Source: Alitta virens (taxonomy: Eukaryota; Annelida; Polychaeta; Phyllodocida; Nereididae). From it: a DNA stretch of 64,000 bases. The position numbers were made by a program, and so were the translations under genes. Shown here in pieces: positions 54,608 through 64,000 of the stretch (position 1 is the first letter of the stretch; each line of letters begins with the position of its first letter). The DNA lies in assembly GCA_932294295.1 (NCBI GenBank), contig OW028573.1, positions 16,636,155 through 16,700,154 on the forward strand, in the 5' to 3' direction. The notes below the pieces were generated by a model. It was not told where the DNA came from, ran no database searches, and saw only the letters and a list, made by a program, of their open reading frames with translations.

Positions 54608-57600
54608 ATGTACGCTTACTGGAGATCCCTTCAAATTCAGGGAATCGGCGAAGCAGAACAGGAAATGCAAGGTCCAGGGAAAGCCTCCAAAAACAGAAGG
54701 CTGCCTCCTCTTCATGGAACAAATAAACTTTCAAGCAGTCTAAATGGCAAAAACACAGCATACAGCCCTGCACTGACAGCCAGGGCACTCAAGACTGAAA
54801 AATCACCACAGTACGAAATGGTAGTCAAAGGTAATGTGATTACATTTTAAAAATGTAACTGAATAAATTGATACCATTGATACTATACTATAATATCATG
54901 CGATGTAAATATGCATGCACTCAACCTTCCACACATCATGACTGTTTACATGGTACGTGATATTATAGTTGTGATACTGCTCTGCAGTCAAGCAAATATC
55001 ATTTAGTGCTTGGACAATGTAATTCGATGTTCTTATGGCTTTGATCGGAATAATAGATAAGTACACGTAGATACAATGGCCTCATAAATACAACAAACAT
55101 GTAACTGTTTTGTCTTATTGGCATGTATCTAATAAATTATCCATTGCCTATTGGATTGGCAGAAATAACGATGCCATGCAACGATTCCAAGATGCAGGGA
55201 AGTAGCCAGAAGTCGCCAAAGGGCTAGGTCTTCAATGTAAGAAATGAAGAAAAACAGTTTGCAGCGATAAAAGTAGATACGTCTTTAACATAAGAGCATA
55301 GTCAATAACATATTTATAGGCATGCTTTTACAGCCAATTTTATTGACTTGGAAATCCATCTCATAGACTTGGAAGCCAGGACTCTCATTGGCAATGAGAG
55401 TCCTGGATTCACATGACGTCCTCTGGAGTTTAGCTTCCAAGTCTATGAGACTAGTTTCCAACTAAATGAAATTGGCTGTAACAGGACGTTGGCTTGAAAT
55501 TTACTATATTTTAGTATATTGTATATTCCTTGTAACTTGGGATCCCAAACTCAGCTACCAACCCGTGAATAATTCCTGTAAATTTGGACCCAAAATTGCC
55601 CCCCCCCCCCTCTCTCTTTCAGCCTGTGATGACGGAGTGTAAAATGAGTCTCTAAAGTATATATACTGCAGTTTGTATAATGTTATTTTTTTATTCCACA
55701 GGAAGACCCTTGACTAACAGCACCGGAAATCACAAAGTCCTTCCACACTCCAACGCAAATGGGAGCACAGGTGAGACTTAGGAGATTATGGTTTCAGACA
55801 TCTCTCCTCTAACTACGTGGTGACATCCAATCTATGAATTGCATGACATCTGTAACTGATCACAGAGACCGCTGCAGCCAAATTTGCTTGGAAGAGCCTC
55901 TCAGTGTAGCCTTTTAACTGCTAATGTCATGATTCATGGAAGGATTTCTTCTTCATTGTAGACGTCTTTATGGTGACTTGCTTCACGATGCCTCATATAT
56001 AGCTGCAATTCTTTCTTGTATGACATTACACCCCTGTCTGACCTTCACTATGTGAGGACAGTTGTTTGATCAAATGCCCCAACAGTTAGGGGGTAGGGGA
56101 GAGTGGTGGTGTGGTGGTGGTGGTGGATTAGGGCTTTATGTATTTCTGAACCTGATGGGCTAATTAGGACAGGTTGGGACCATTGCAATTAGACGAAGGA
56201 TGAAACAGCCATCCAACAAAGGCTCGACCGGGAATTGAACCCGGGACCCAGTGGTTGAAAGCCCAGCGCACTACCACTGAGCTAGACCCCCACCCCGGTA
56301 GGAGAGTGGAGAACAATGAAACACATTTTCTTCGTATTCAATCATAACAAAAAAAGTAGGGCATATTATTGTGCATACTTTCCAGAAGTTTCAAGTTCCT
56401 AACAAGTGTACAATTAGATTTATTCAATACATTGTCAATGATTGTCATTTGTCTCATTGTTCCCCAATGGCGGGTGCTGTGATTGCTACTGGTCTGAAGC
56501 TTAACATGTCATTTTGCCAAAAACCAGAGGCAGATGTAATTATGAAATGGTAAGACTTAAAGTCCACACAATTTTATACATATACCCCATGGCTGGGGTA
56601 TATCCCAGATAGCATTCCAAATCGAGCCAGCGTCGTTTCTACATTGTTTTGACGTCGCCGACATCGCGCCGACATCGATACGATTTGGAAAGCTATCTGG
56701 GGTATCGTTGGCCCAAATCCACATAGGGCAGTGTTATAAATTTTACTGAGTTTTATGCTAGGGGGGTTTATCTCACTGTTCCCTACAAAATGTAAACAGG
56801 AAAAAATTTGCCCTCGTTCTGTTGTATTTAGCTAATACAGTCAGCACCAATGATTACAAATTGAGAATTGACGTTAATGTAGATTATTTACAATATAATA
56901 ACATTAAAGAAGCTGTGAAATTAAAATAATTGCGTTGATGCATATTTATGATTTGGCATTACTGCAGAAAATAAGAAACAGTAATTGACATTCTCTTTTT
57001 TGCCAACCACCTTCGATGTCAAATGGACAGCCTTTGTTAAACAAGACATTAATTTCTTTTAGTGATTGCTGACAGCAGAGAGATGATGGTTGTGTAACAA
57101 ATGAGAATTATCAAAAAAGTTTCAGTGTAGCTCAGATGTTCTAATTTAGTCCCTGATGGCTACATAGCAACTTAGCAGTTAGAGTATTTGTATACCTGTG
57201 TGACAATTTGAAGTGTAATTCACAGTTAGTTTTAGTGGGTGGCTTTACATCCTGTATTTCTGCACCTGATGGGCTAATTAGGATAGCCAGGGACCATGGC
57301 AATGAGACGAAGGATGAAACAGCCATCCAACATAGGCTGGACCGGAATTGAACCTGGGACCCAGTGGTTGGAAGCCCAATGCGCTACCAATGTGGTATCC
57401 CCCCCCCCCCCCCACCCCTCATAGGTTTAATGGTAAACCCATAACAAGTGCTAGTTCCATCGTTGCTGTCAAGGGTAATTTTGAAATCAAAACTGCATGC
57501 ACCTGTAACCTTAAACAAAGGCATTGAGTCCTTAGCTGTTGTGTAGAGGTCCATTACTAGAAAGCCTGTTGTCTGGTAAGGTCTCATATTCGTAAAACTG

Positions 57601-60600
57601 CTAATGATAAGATTTCGATGTCAAATATGAAAAGAAATGATAGTGACGATAATAGTGATCATTCAGATAATGAAAATGTACGCATACATAATAAAGACTA
57701 TCTAGTTCACATAACAGGCCGGGGTTAGAGTATCCTTAAAAATGTGGGCATGACGTTCTGTACACTGTCTCCTTTAGAATAACAAATTCAAAAACAAACA
57801 AAAAACCAGAATGCATTGTATGTAAATAATCTATAGAGATATTTCTTATTACAGTTACGTTGATAAAACAGCTAAATATACATGAATCATATTAAATCTA
57901 GATCTACACTATTAAATTTTAGTCTTATCATAGTCTACTCCAAGTGACCTGCCACTTCAAAAGTGGGATTAAGATCATGCATGACCGAAGACATAGATTT
58001 GCTTGACATGTGTCCAGCCAAGAAGGCCACAGCAAGTCTTCATATCGCGATCTAACTTGCATTTGAAGATTATCCAACAAGTAAGGTCAGGCAGTTAGGA
58101 TTAATCAAGGTGGAACACTTACAGTCGCTGTGCTAAACTGGTGTTCAGCTTTGGAGATACTACTGTCATTAGTCCTAGAGAAAATTCTCCTGGATACCTG
58201 TTACAGACCAGCAAGAACAGTTTAGGACCGAGTGGAGTTAATCATTATGTAAATAGTACATCATAAATAAGGAGATATGACATTTTCATGAAGACAGGGA
58301 TGAATGGAATTAACGTCATGACAATCAAAAAGAAGACTTTTGAAATTCAGCATCAAAATATGAGTGGGTTGAATGACGTCAAAATACCTGCTCGGTGGTC
58401 AACACATTGTAGTATTGCAGAATGACAAGAAGGCCTGGGAATATTGTTTATAGACGTCATTCCTTATCTGATCTATTTATCGTTTATCTACGCGATTCGA
58501 CCTCAAAACCAATGTAGTGTTACACACAACATAAATGCCCACTTGTACACGCCAATGTATGTGTCAATGAATATTTTGAAGCTTGTTTACAAAATGGTTT
58601 ATGTACGTAAAGACTGATATTGCATTCAAAAAGCCAGCTGAAGAATTTGGCAAATTGTCAAGTAACCAGCAGGGATTTACTGTACGAAACGGCAATGGAA
58701 GGTAAACTTTAATCTTTAATACTATATATATACATGTACCAAATATATGACTAAAGGGTCAATCGGACCTTTCTGATATAATAGTCTACCTTTCTGATAT
58801 AATAGTCTAGCCAAGATAGCATTCCAAATCGTATCGATGTAGAAACGACGCTGGTCCAATTTGGAATGCTATCTGGGAAGGAAATCCAACAGTTAGTCTT
58901 AAGAAGATATTGTCACACAGTTTTCTAGAAATAAAAAAATAATAATAATAATAAAAAAATGTTAATATGAAAGGCGTCGAAATTTCATCAATTCATAATT
59001 TAGCTTTCATGAAAGCACGCATGCGGGATAATGATATGATATAGTACCTAGCCCATCTTCCTTCAAACTGCCCAGCTTGCCATTCTGCTAGGCATAGTTC
59101 TAAGCTTATGGAACTATTTGTTGCCATTGGTAGCGAAACATCTTAAATTGGATGTTTGGATTTTACTCAAGGCAAAATTGGGTTGAAATTAAACAAACCA
59201 ATGCCACTAAAAAAAAAAAGATTCCTCAAAATGGACAAGAGGGGAGGACTGAGGGTCATAATTAATTGAAAATAGGATAGGATAGGATAGGATAGGATAG
59301 GATCAACCAAGCTGAATGTCGTTTGGATGAGACATTCAATTGGTGGTCCCCTGTAATCGGTACTGAGGCAAGTAAAAGCCCCTACCTATGGGATACGATA
59401 TGGATACGATATAGTCAACCCTCCTGAGTGGAAAGTACTTGCGTTAGAGGGATGGGATGTACTTATCATCAAGGGGTGCTCGGAGGGGGGGGGGGGGGGG
59501 TCGGGAATGGCCTTGCCCCCCCCCCCCCACAAAGATATGACACATTGAGCCTGACTAAAAACTGAAAAGTAAAACGAAAAAAAATGTCTACATAATACTG
59601 GATATGGTCTAGGTAAGATTAGTAGGTTTCAGATTTGTTGACCATAAAATGCAATGCAAACAAAACTATTTCACGGTTCAACAGGCAAGCTGTCAATCAA
59701 ACACCTTTGGGCGCAGTAATTTAGAGCTAGCAATGGGCCAGTCTGGCGTAGTATTAGTCAGAGAGGCCACTCCTGGCAGAGTGGCCGAATGAAAGGCCTG
59801 GCTTTGGGAATATGTTAGCCACCAGTGCAATAGGAAAATCTATAGCTGACTCTAAGAACTTCAGCACCCTATAGTACTTAATAAGAAGAGATATTTGTCA
59901 CGATGTACAGATCCTGATATGAAAATGTTGAAATTTCTGAATGAGAGGAGTCTTGCTAAACTATAATCTATTTAAAAAGCTAACAGAGAAACCATTCCCT
60001 TTTGGTTTCACCAATTGACTTGTAATACAAGTGACTAATTAGTAGTTTTTATGAATATATAAAATTGGTTTCAGTTCCAAAAATGTTACTCTGCATATTT
60101 TTATTCTCTATAAACTAGTATATTCTATCATATAAACAAGTTACGACACATATATCCCCAAAAATATTTCGTGCAAAATCTTGTTTTGTCACAAAAAGTC
60201 ATATATTTTTTTATACCTTGGCCTAATGTCAGAGAAATAAAAGCTATTGTTGGTGTTAAACAACACACAGGCAGCATAAATATGATGATATGATAGCACA
60301 TAGCCTGAAGATTGAAACAGGTCGACACCATAAACCAATAATTCCTGCTCCAAATAGAATATGTGAAAAGTGTACGTTAAACTTTGTAGAAGACGAAATT
60401 CACTGTTTGATTGTCTGTCCTGGTAATGAGCAACACCGTGTTAACCTTTTTTTGAATGCAACTAAATTTATTAACAACTTCTTGTCTCTAGATGATATAA
60501 CTAAGTTTACAGCAATAATGACAAACAAGGAACCTGAGTTATTAATTAGTTTAGGAAAGTTTCTCCTTCAAGCTGATGTGTAGAGAAAACCATCTCCTGT

Positions 60601-62063
60601 ATCCACACAGTTATTAATTTAGTTTATTAGTTTATTAGTTATGATGTGCTTGTCATGTTTTGGACTTTGAGAGTGAAATGTTTTTATTAGCGGCTTGTAT
60701 TTTTTTCTATTGTGTATGTGGATTTTAAACACGTATTATAAGTTAACTTGGTGGCTGGAACCTTGATTATTGACATTTTATTGCTTTCTGTACTTACATT
60801 AATGTCTCTTTCATGTTATCTTTTAACTGAATGACATATGTATCATTTATGATATTTTACATGTCAATAAAATCTATATATATATGATAGTGCCACACTT
60901 GCATGACAAAGCCTTGTTCTCATATCGAGTTTGGATTGGCCTATCAATTACAATGCAGCTCATAATAACAAGGCCTACCCCATCTTTCTATGCGGTATAT
61001 TTACAGATCTAGATCACGACAAATAACCATTATGTAGCTTCTTTCAAGCAGTCACAAGAATGCAAAATAAAATAGGTGAGTGGGCGACTGAGTCAGTCAG
61101 TGAGTCAGTCAGCCAGCAAGCCAGTCAGCCAGTTTTAATCTTAATCCGATACAAGGTACTACAGCATAGGTATCAAGCTGAATGAACTCCAGGATAAAAA
61201 AGATTGAATACAAATTTTGGCCAAAGCACACTGTAAGCCCGGTTAAGTTGAATCAAAGATTATACAATTATCGCACAACTGATATTGCACGAGGTGAAGC
61301 CCAGTGCAATATCAGTTGTCGAGGTTCCATAAAAACACATATTGCACGAGACACTGTGCAGTAATTGTTATATGGCCTTTCATATTACATAAGAAAAGAG
61401 AAGCTGGTTTTTACAACCTTGATCAAGTCTGAACCTAAAGCAGTTATCTTTTTTTTTTTTTTAATAAATGCACGTATTTCTTTTTTTTCTTTCTTTTGAT
61501 TTGAAGAGTTATTGAAAAAATTACAACTGTGACATAAAGTATACACAGCAACCACAATAATCGATGATATTAGCTTGGCAGGGCATATTTTATTCAATGA
61601 TTTTATCCATGCATTATTTTCTTTAATTTAATTATTACTCTTAAATTTAAATAGTTATAATGGCAACTCAACAAAATTAAATTTTCTTTTTTAAAAATTA
61701 AAAAAGGTATAAACTTTTATTTACAACAAAACGTAAATTGTTTTACTGAAAGAGGTTGTTTACCTATTAGAAACGCACCCCAATTGCCTGTTACGCAAGA
61801 TGCTGCAAATGTTATTGTAAGAGTGCAATTGTCCTTTATTCACTTAAGTACGAAGGTATAACGATTTGTTTTATACTTATGAAACACCTATTCCGCCACC
61901 AAAAATGTACCATGCAATATAGCCGTGCAATAAATGAAAATGTTGCACGGCTCTAAGCCAATCAGCAAGGATTTCGGCTAGCATATAATATTTCCACATA
62001 TTGCACGAGACACTGTGCAGTAATTATTATATATTTTATGGCCTTTCATATACAATACGGTGA

Positions 62064-62126
<63 letters not shown>

Positions 62127-63895
62127 TGTTTATTACAACCATAAATAATGTTTGCTAATAATAAATATAATAGTATAAATCAAAATTTTTTTTTTTTTTT
62201 CATAATATGGTGTCGGAGACAGACACTTTGGGATACAGCCGCTTGCATGTATGCCACCAGCTGATATTTCAAAAATTTCTTTTTTTCTTTTTTTCTTTTT
62301 TTTTTACATAGGTAGAGAGTAGAGGGTTTGTGGGCTTGTGAGAGACTGTGAGTGGAAGTTTGCAAAGTTTTAAGTGAATAGGCCTTTGCAACCTTGATTT
62401 ATTGTGAACCTAAAGCAGTAATCTTTTTTTTTTTTCATGATTTTACAAAATACATGTTTTACAAATAATGATACGGACAACCTATTGATAGATTGAATAA
62501 CTGAAGTTGTTTCAGCTTAATAACTGTCTTTGTTGAGTTAACTTAAGCTAAATCACCTGACTCAGCTGATTACCATTAAGCATGAAAGTAGGTCTTTAGA
62601 ACCTTAATTTTAAAGCAATTTTTTTTTTTTTTTAAGTTGGGAAAATTTTGAGATATATGATTTTTACACCCCAGAGAATTTCATTATAACTGAGTTTAGG
62701 AACTGAAACTGATTTTTTGCTGCATAGAAAGATTGCTCACAATCATTAAAAAAACTGTTATGAAGAATGAGGTAATGAGGTGGGGGCTCGAACCTACAAC
62801 CTAGACCTGGCATGTCTTCAATTTTGAAATATGTTCATTTTGGTGATATGAGCATATTTAAAATGTGAGAATATAGGGTAGCTTCACACATATACTAAAT
62901 TTCCATACTTGGGTACATACACTTAGTAATGAGATTGATAGTGACCAGGAGGCCGTTATTTGTAATATTACTAATAAGCAATGACAAGTGTTGAAAATGC
63001 AGTTATTTAAGTGAGCAAATAAATATGCAAATTCTGTGCACATCTCAGTTGCAAACATTTAACAAGTTCATGATGTGATAAAAAGTAAAAAAAAGTTGAA
63101 TGTATGGAAATGAACACAGCCACCAATTTCAATATATAGGTGAATGTATATTGGTCAGAAATGACATGGTATATGGTCAAATGTGCTACGTGCGTTTTCC
63201 ATGCGTTTGGATAAACGCATGGAAAACGCATGGTTTCCACCTCATTTTAATTTGGCAAAAACCATGCGTTTTCAATGCGATTATCCTTCTCATGGAAAAC
63301 GCATGTGACACATTTGGCCATGAAGGGAGTCACCTTCAAGTTGTTGCCCTGTAATATAATCAACTTAGTGCATTTATTTCCATATTGGCACCAATTAACA
63401 GGCATCAGAACTATGTATATTGATTGCATAGGTTTATTGAAAATATGTAGTTACCTCCAATTAACATGTTTGCAGATTTGTCGGCCGATGCTGTGACATT
63501 GTATCTATTGGATCACCCACATTTTCTGGAGAACCATGTACAACAAAATGTCAAAATCGAAACAATCGAATCTTGGGCCCAGACCAAGAAGAAGAAAGTA
63601 AACAGAACTGGTGAGCAATGTGTACTTTAGTTTGAGTCAATGACAGGTGCATACAGCTCAGCTTTAGAAGGAAAACTTTAGCCCAAAACGTTTAATGTTT
63701 TTTTTAACGAACTGTAAACTACCAAGTTTACACAATTTCATGAAGCTTTTTTTTTTTTTAATAAAAGTTTTACGTAAACGATATTTCAAGTGAAATGTTT
63801 TCAAATAACAAACCATTTGCAAAGTCCTGTTTAATTTTCTATTTTTTTAAGAATCGATACGTAGTCCTGATAATGGCAACTCATCAAGATGGCAT
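54608..63895 (+). CDS. N-terminal exons of a PDE10/PDE11/PDE5-family cyclic nucleotide phosphodiesterase (partial)
   Basis: Four exons join in frame: about 54608-54830 (or from a possible acceptor at 54640), 55702-55770, 63476-63610 and 63852-63895. The first three junctions are phase 1 and the last exon ends in phase 0 at GTAAGT; the gene continues past the window edge. The third exon encodes VTLYLLDHPHFLENHV, then IETIESWAQTK. This matches the N-terminal helix motif of GAF-containing phosphodiesterases (pattern V-x2-Y/F-L-x2-H-P ... E-x2-E-x-W), and looks closest to PDE10A by the ET-x-E-x-W spacing. The GAF and catalytic HD domains would lie beyond 64,000. The first two exons encode a low-complexity Asn/Ser/Lys-rich leader typical of variable PDE N-termini. 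An in-frame TAG stands just before the ATG at 54608. Upstream exons may exist. Confidence 0.72.
55328..55482. mobile_element. MITE, same family, near-palindrome
   Basis: TTACAGCCAATTTTATTGAC at the left pairs with the inverse AATGAAATTGGCTGTAACAG at the right. Inside are ATAGACTTGGAAGCCAGGAC, a central palindrome ACTCTCATTGGCAATGAGAGT, and AGCTTCCAAGTCTATGAG. Confidence 0.75.
56104..56297 (-). mobile_element. tRNA-Gly-derived SINE copy
   Basis: Same family on the minus strand. The tail starts with a GTGGTGGTGG run and GGATTAGGGCTTTATG. The head ends with CACTGAGCTAGACCCCC. It lies in the presumed intron of the phosphodiesterase gene. Confidence 0.85.
56608..56705. mobile_element. Short palindromic element, family B copy 1
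   Basis: CCCAGATAGCATTCCAAATC at the left and GATTTGGAAAGCTATCTGGG at the right are inverted. The interior has GACGTCGCCGACATCGCGCC. A related element is at 58.8 kb. Confidence 0.8.
57233..57390 (-). mobile_element. tRNA-Gly-derived SINE copy, truncated head
   Basis: The minus-strand copy keeps the tail, body and B box, but the A-box end is lost at a run of C residues from about 57,400. It also lies in the presumed phosphodiesterase intron. Confidence 0.8.
58810..58880. mobile_element. Short palindromic element, family B copy 2
   Basis: CAAGATAGCATTCCAAATCG at the left pairs with CAATTTGGAATGCTATCTGG at the right. It is a shorter version with AGAAACGACGCTGG inside. Confidence 0.8.
59271..59303. 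repeat. (ATAGG)n microsatellite
   Basis: Six perfect five-base units, AATAGGATAGGATAGG and onward. Confidence 0.95.
59485..59528. repeat. G-run / C-run hairpin
   Basis: About 16 G, then TCGGGAATGGCCTTG, then about 13 C. The architecture matches 5,137-5,178. Confidence 0.85.
60281..60583 (+). mobile_element. LINE open reading frame C-terminal fragment
   Basis: About 98 codons read IAHSLKIETGRHHKPIIPA, then Cys-Glu-Lys-Cys and His-Cys-x5-Cys. The RLRI/H-x-L-x-I-E-x-G-R-to-zinc-knuckle layout is common at the end of non-LTR retrotransposon polymerases. The upstream polymerase is absent, so this is a 5'-truncated copy. Confidence 0.6.
60584..63171. other. Presumed phosphodiesterase intron, right part
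   Basis: It contains AGTCAGTCAGCCAGC short repeats at 61,090-61,132 and two copies of a TTGCACGAGACACTGTGCAG motif (near 61,341 and 61,999), each followed by ATGGCCTTTCATAT. Several T-runs and the (GA)n tract are also here. No exon was recognised. Confidence 0.55.
62066..62124. repeat. (GA)n microsatellite
   Basis: About 29 uninterrupted GA units. Confidence 0.97.
63172..63321. mobile_element. Palindromic MITE, copy 2
   Basis: TATGGTCAAATGTGCTACGT at the left and ATGTGACACATTTGGCCAT at the right are inverted, with the inner palindrome CATGCGTTTGGATAAACGCATG. It is in the presumed phosphodiesterase intron, 150 bp before an exon. Confidence 0.85.
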
Positions 63896-64000
63896 GTAAG
63901 TATAAGATAAGCAATGTTACAAGTTTATCAAAACAATGAGAATTTTTCAACTGAATGGTGCGCAAGTGATAAAATAATACACTATTCAAGAAATTGTTCA

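Larger units (their letters stand above)
57400..60280. other. Presumed phosphodiesterase intron, left part
   Basis: Part of the roughly 7.7-kb stretch between the exons ending at 55,770 and starting at 63,476. It holds the family-B palindrome, an (AAT)n tract near 58,930, and simple repeats. No exon was recognised. Confidence 0.55.

Noticed and set aside
60290..60583. Stand-alone small zinc-finger gene
   Set aside because: The motif order matches the end of non-LTR retrotransposon polymerases, and there is no upstream exon.

Overview
The window is AT-rich eukaryotic DNA with short GT-AG spliced exons, long repeat-filled introns, Tc1-type, tyrosine-recombinase and non-LTR transposons, a tRNA-Gly-derived SINE and many small inverted-repeat elements. 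It looks like an invertebrate animal. TIR-STING fusions are known from bivalves, so a marine lophotrochozoan such as a mollusc or brachiopod is a reasonable guess, but nothing here fixes the phylum.

Layout. 1-4 kb: SINE copies and small foldback elements. 4.1-15.5 kb (+): a 12-coding-exon gene for a 708-residue protein with the order TIR-like, STING, TIR-like, STING. 17.2-23.3 kb: a decayed DIRS/Ngaro-type retrotransposon with an SGNH-hydrolase-like segment upstream of its gag, cut by a 1,686-bp Tc1-like element. 23.6-24.6 kb (-): a decayed LINE 3' end. 25.4-29.1 kb: a non-coding segment duplicated in tandem. 30.5-39.1 kb (+): a second TIR-STING-TIR-STING gene (729 residues) with the same 12 exons and intron phases. 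44.2-47.1 kb (-): an uninterrupted 985-codon CABIT-domain protein resembling the GAREM/THEMIS scaffolds. 54.6-63.9 kb (+): four phase-compatible exons encoding the N-terminus of a PDE10/PDE11/PDE5-type cyclic nucleotide phosphodiesterase, which runs off the right edge.

The main discovery is the pair of doubled fusion genes. Each polypeptide carries two complete STING cyclic-dinucleotide-binding modules, each preceded by a TIR-like domain. There is no membrane-anchor region and no TBK1/IRF3-type C-terminal tail. Most of the dinucleotide-contacting positions known in STING (Ser-Tyr/Tyr, Arg-x-Tyr, Glu-x-x-Thr-Pro) are kept in all four modules. The last module of the second gene has changed the Trp-Ser-Tyr motif to His-Ser-Phe. 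I infer a soluble innate-immune dinucleotide sensor with two ligand pockets per chain that signals through TIR domains, duplicated and beginning to diverge.

The CABIT protein and the phosphodiesterase are ordinary signalling genes with no evident link to the STING pair. The rest is repeat-rich intergenic or intronic sequence. All exon models were read by eye from splice signals, frame continuity and comparison of the two paralogs.
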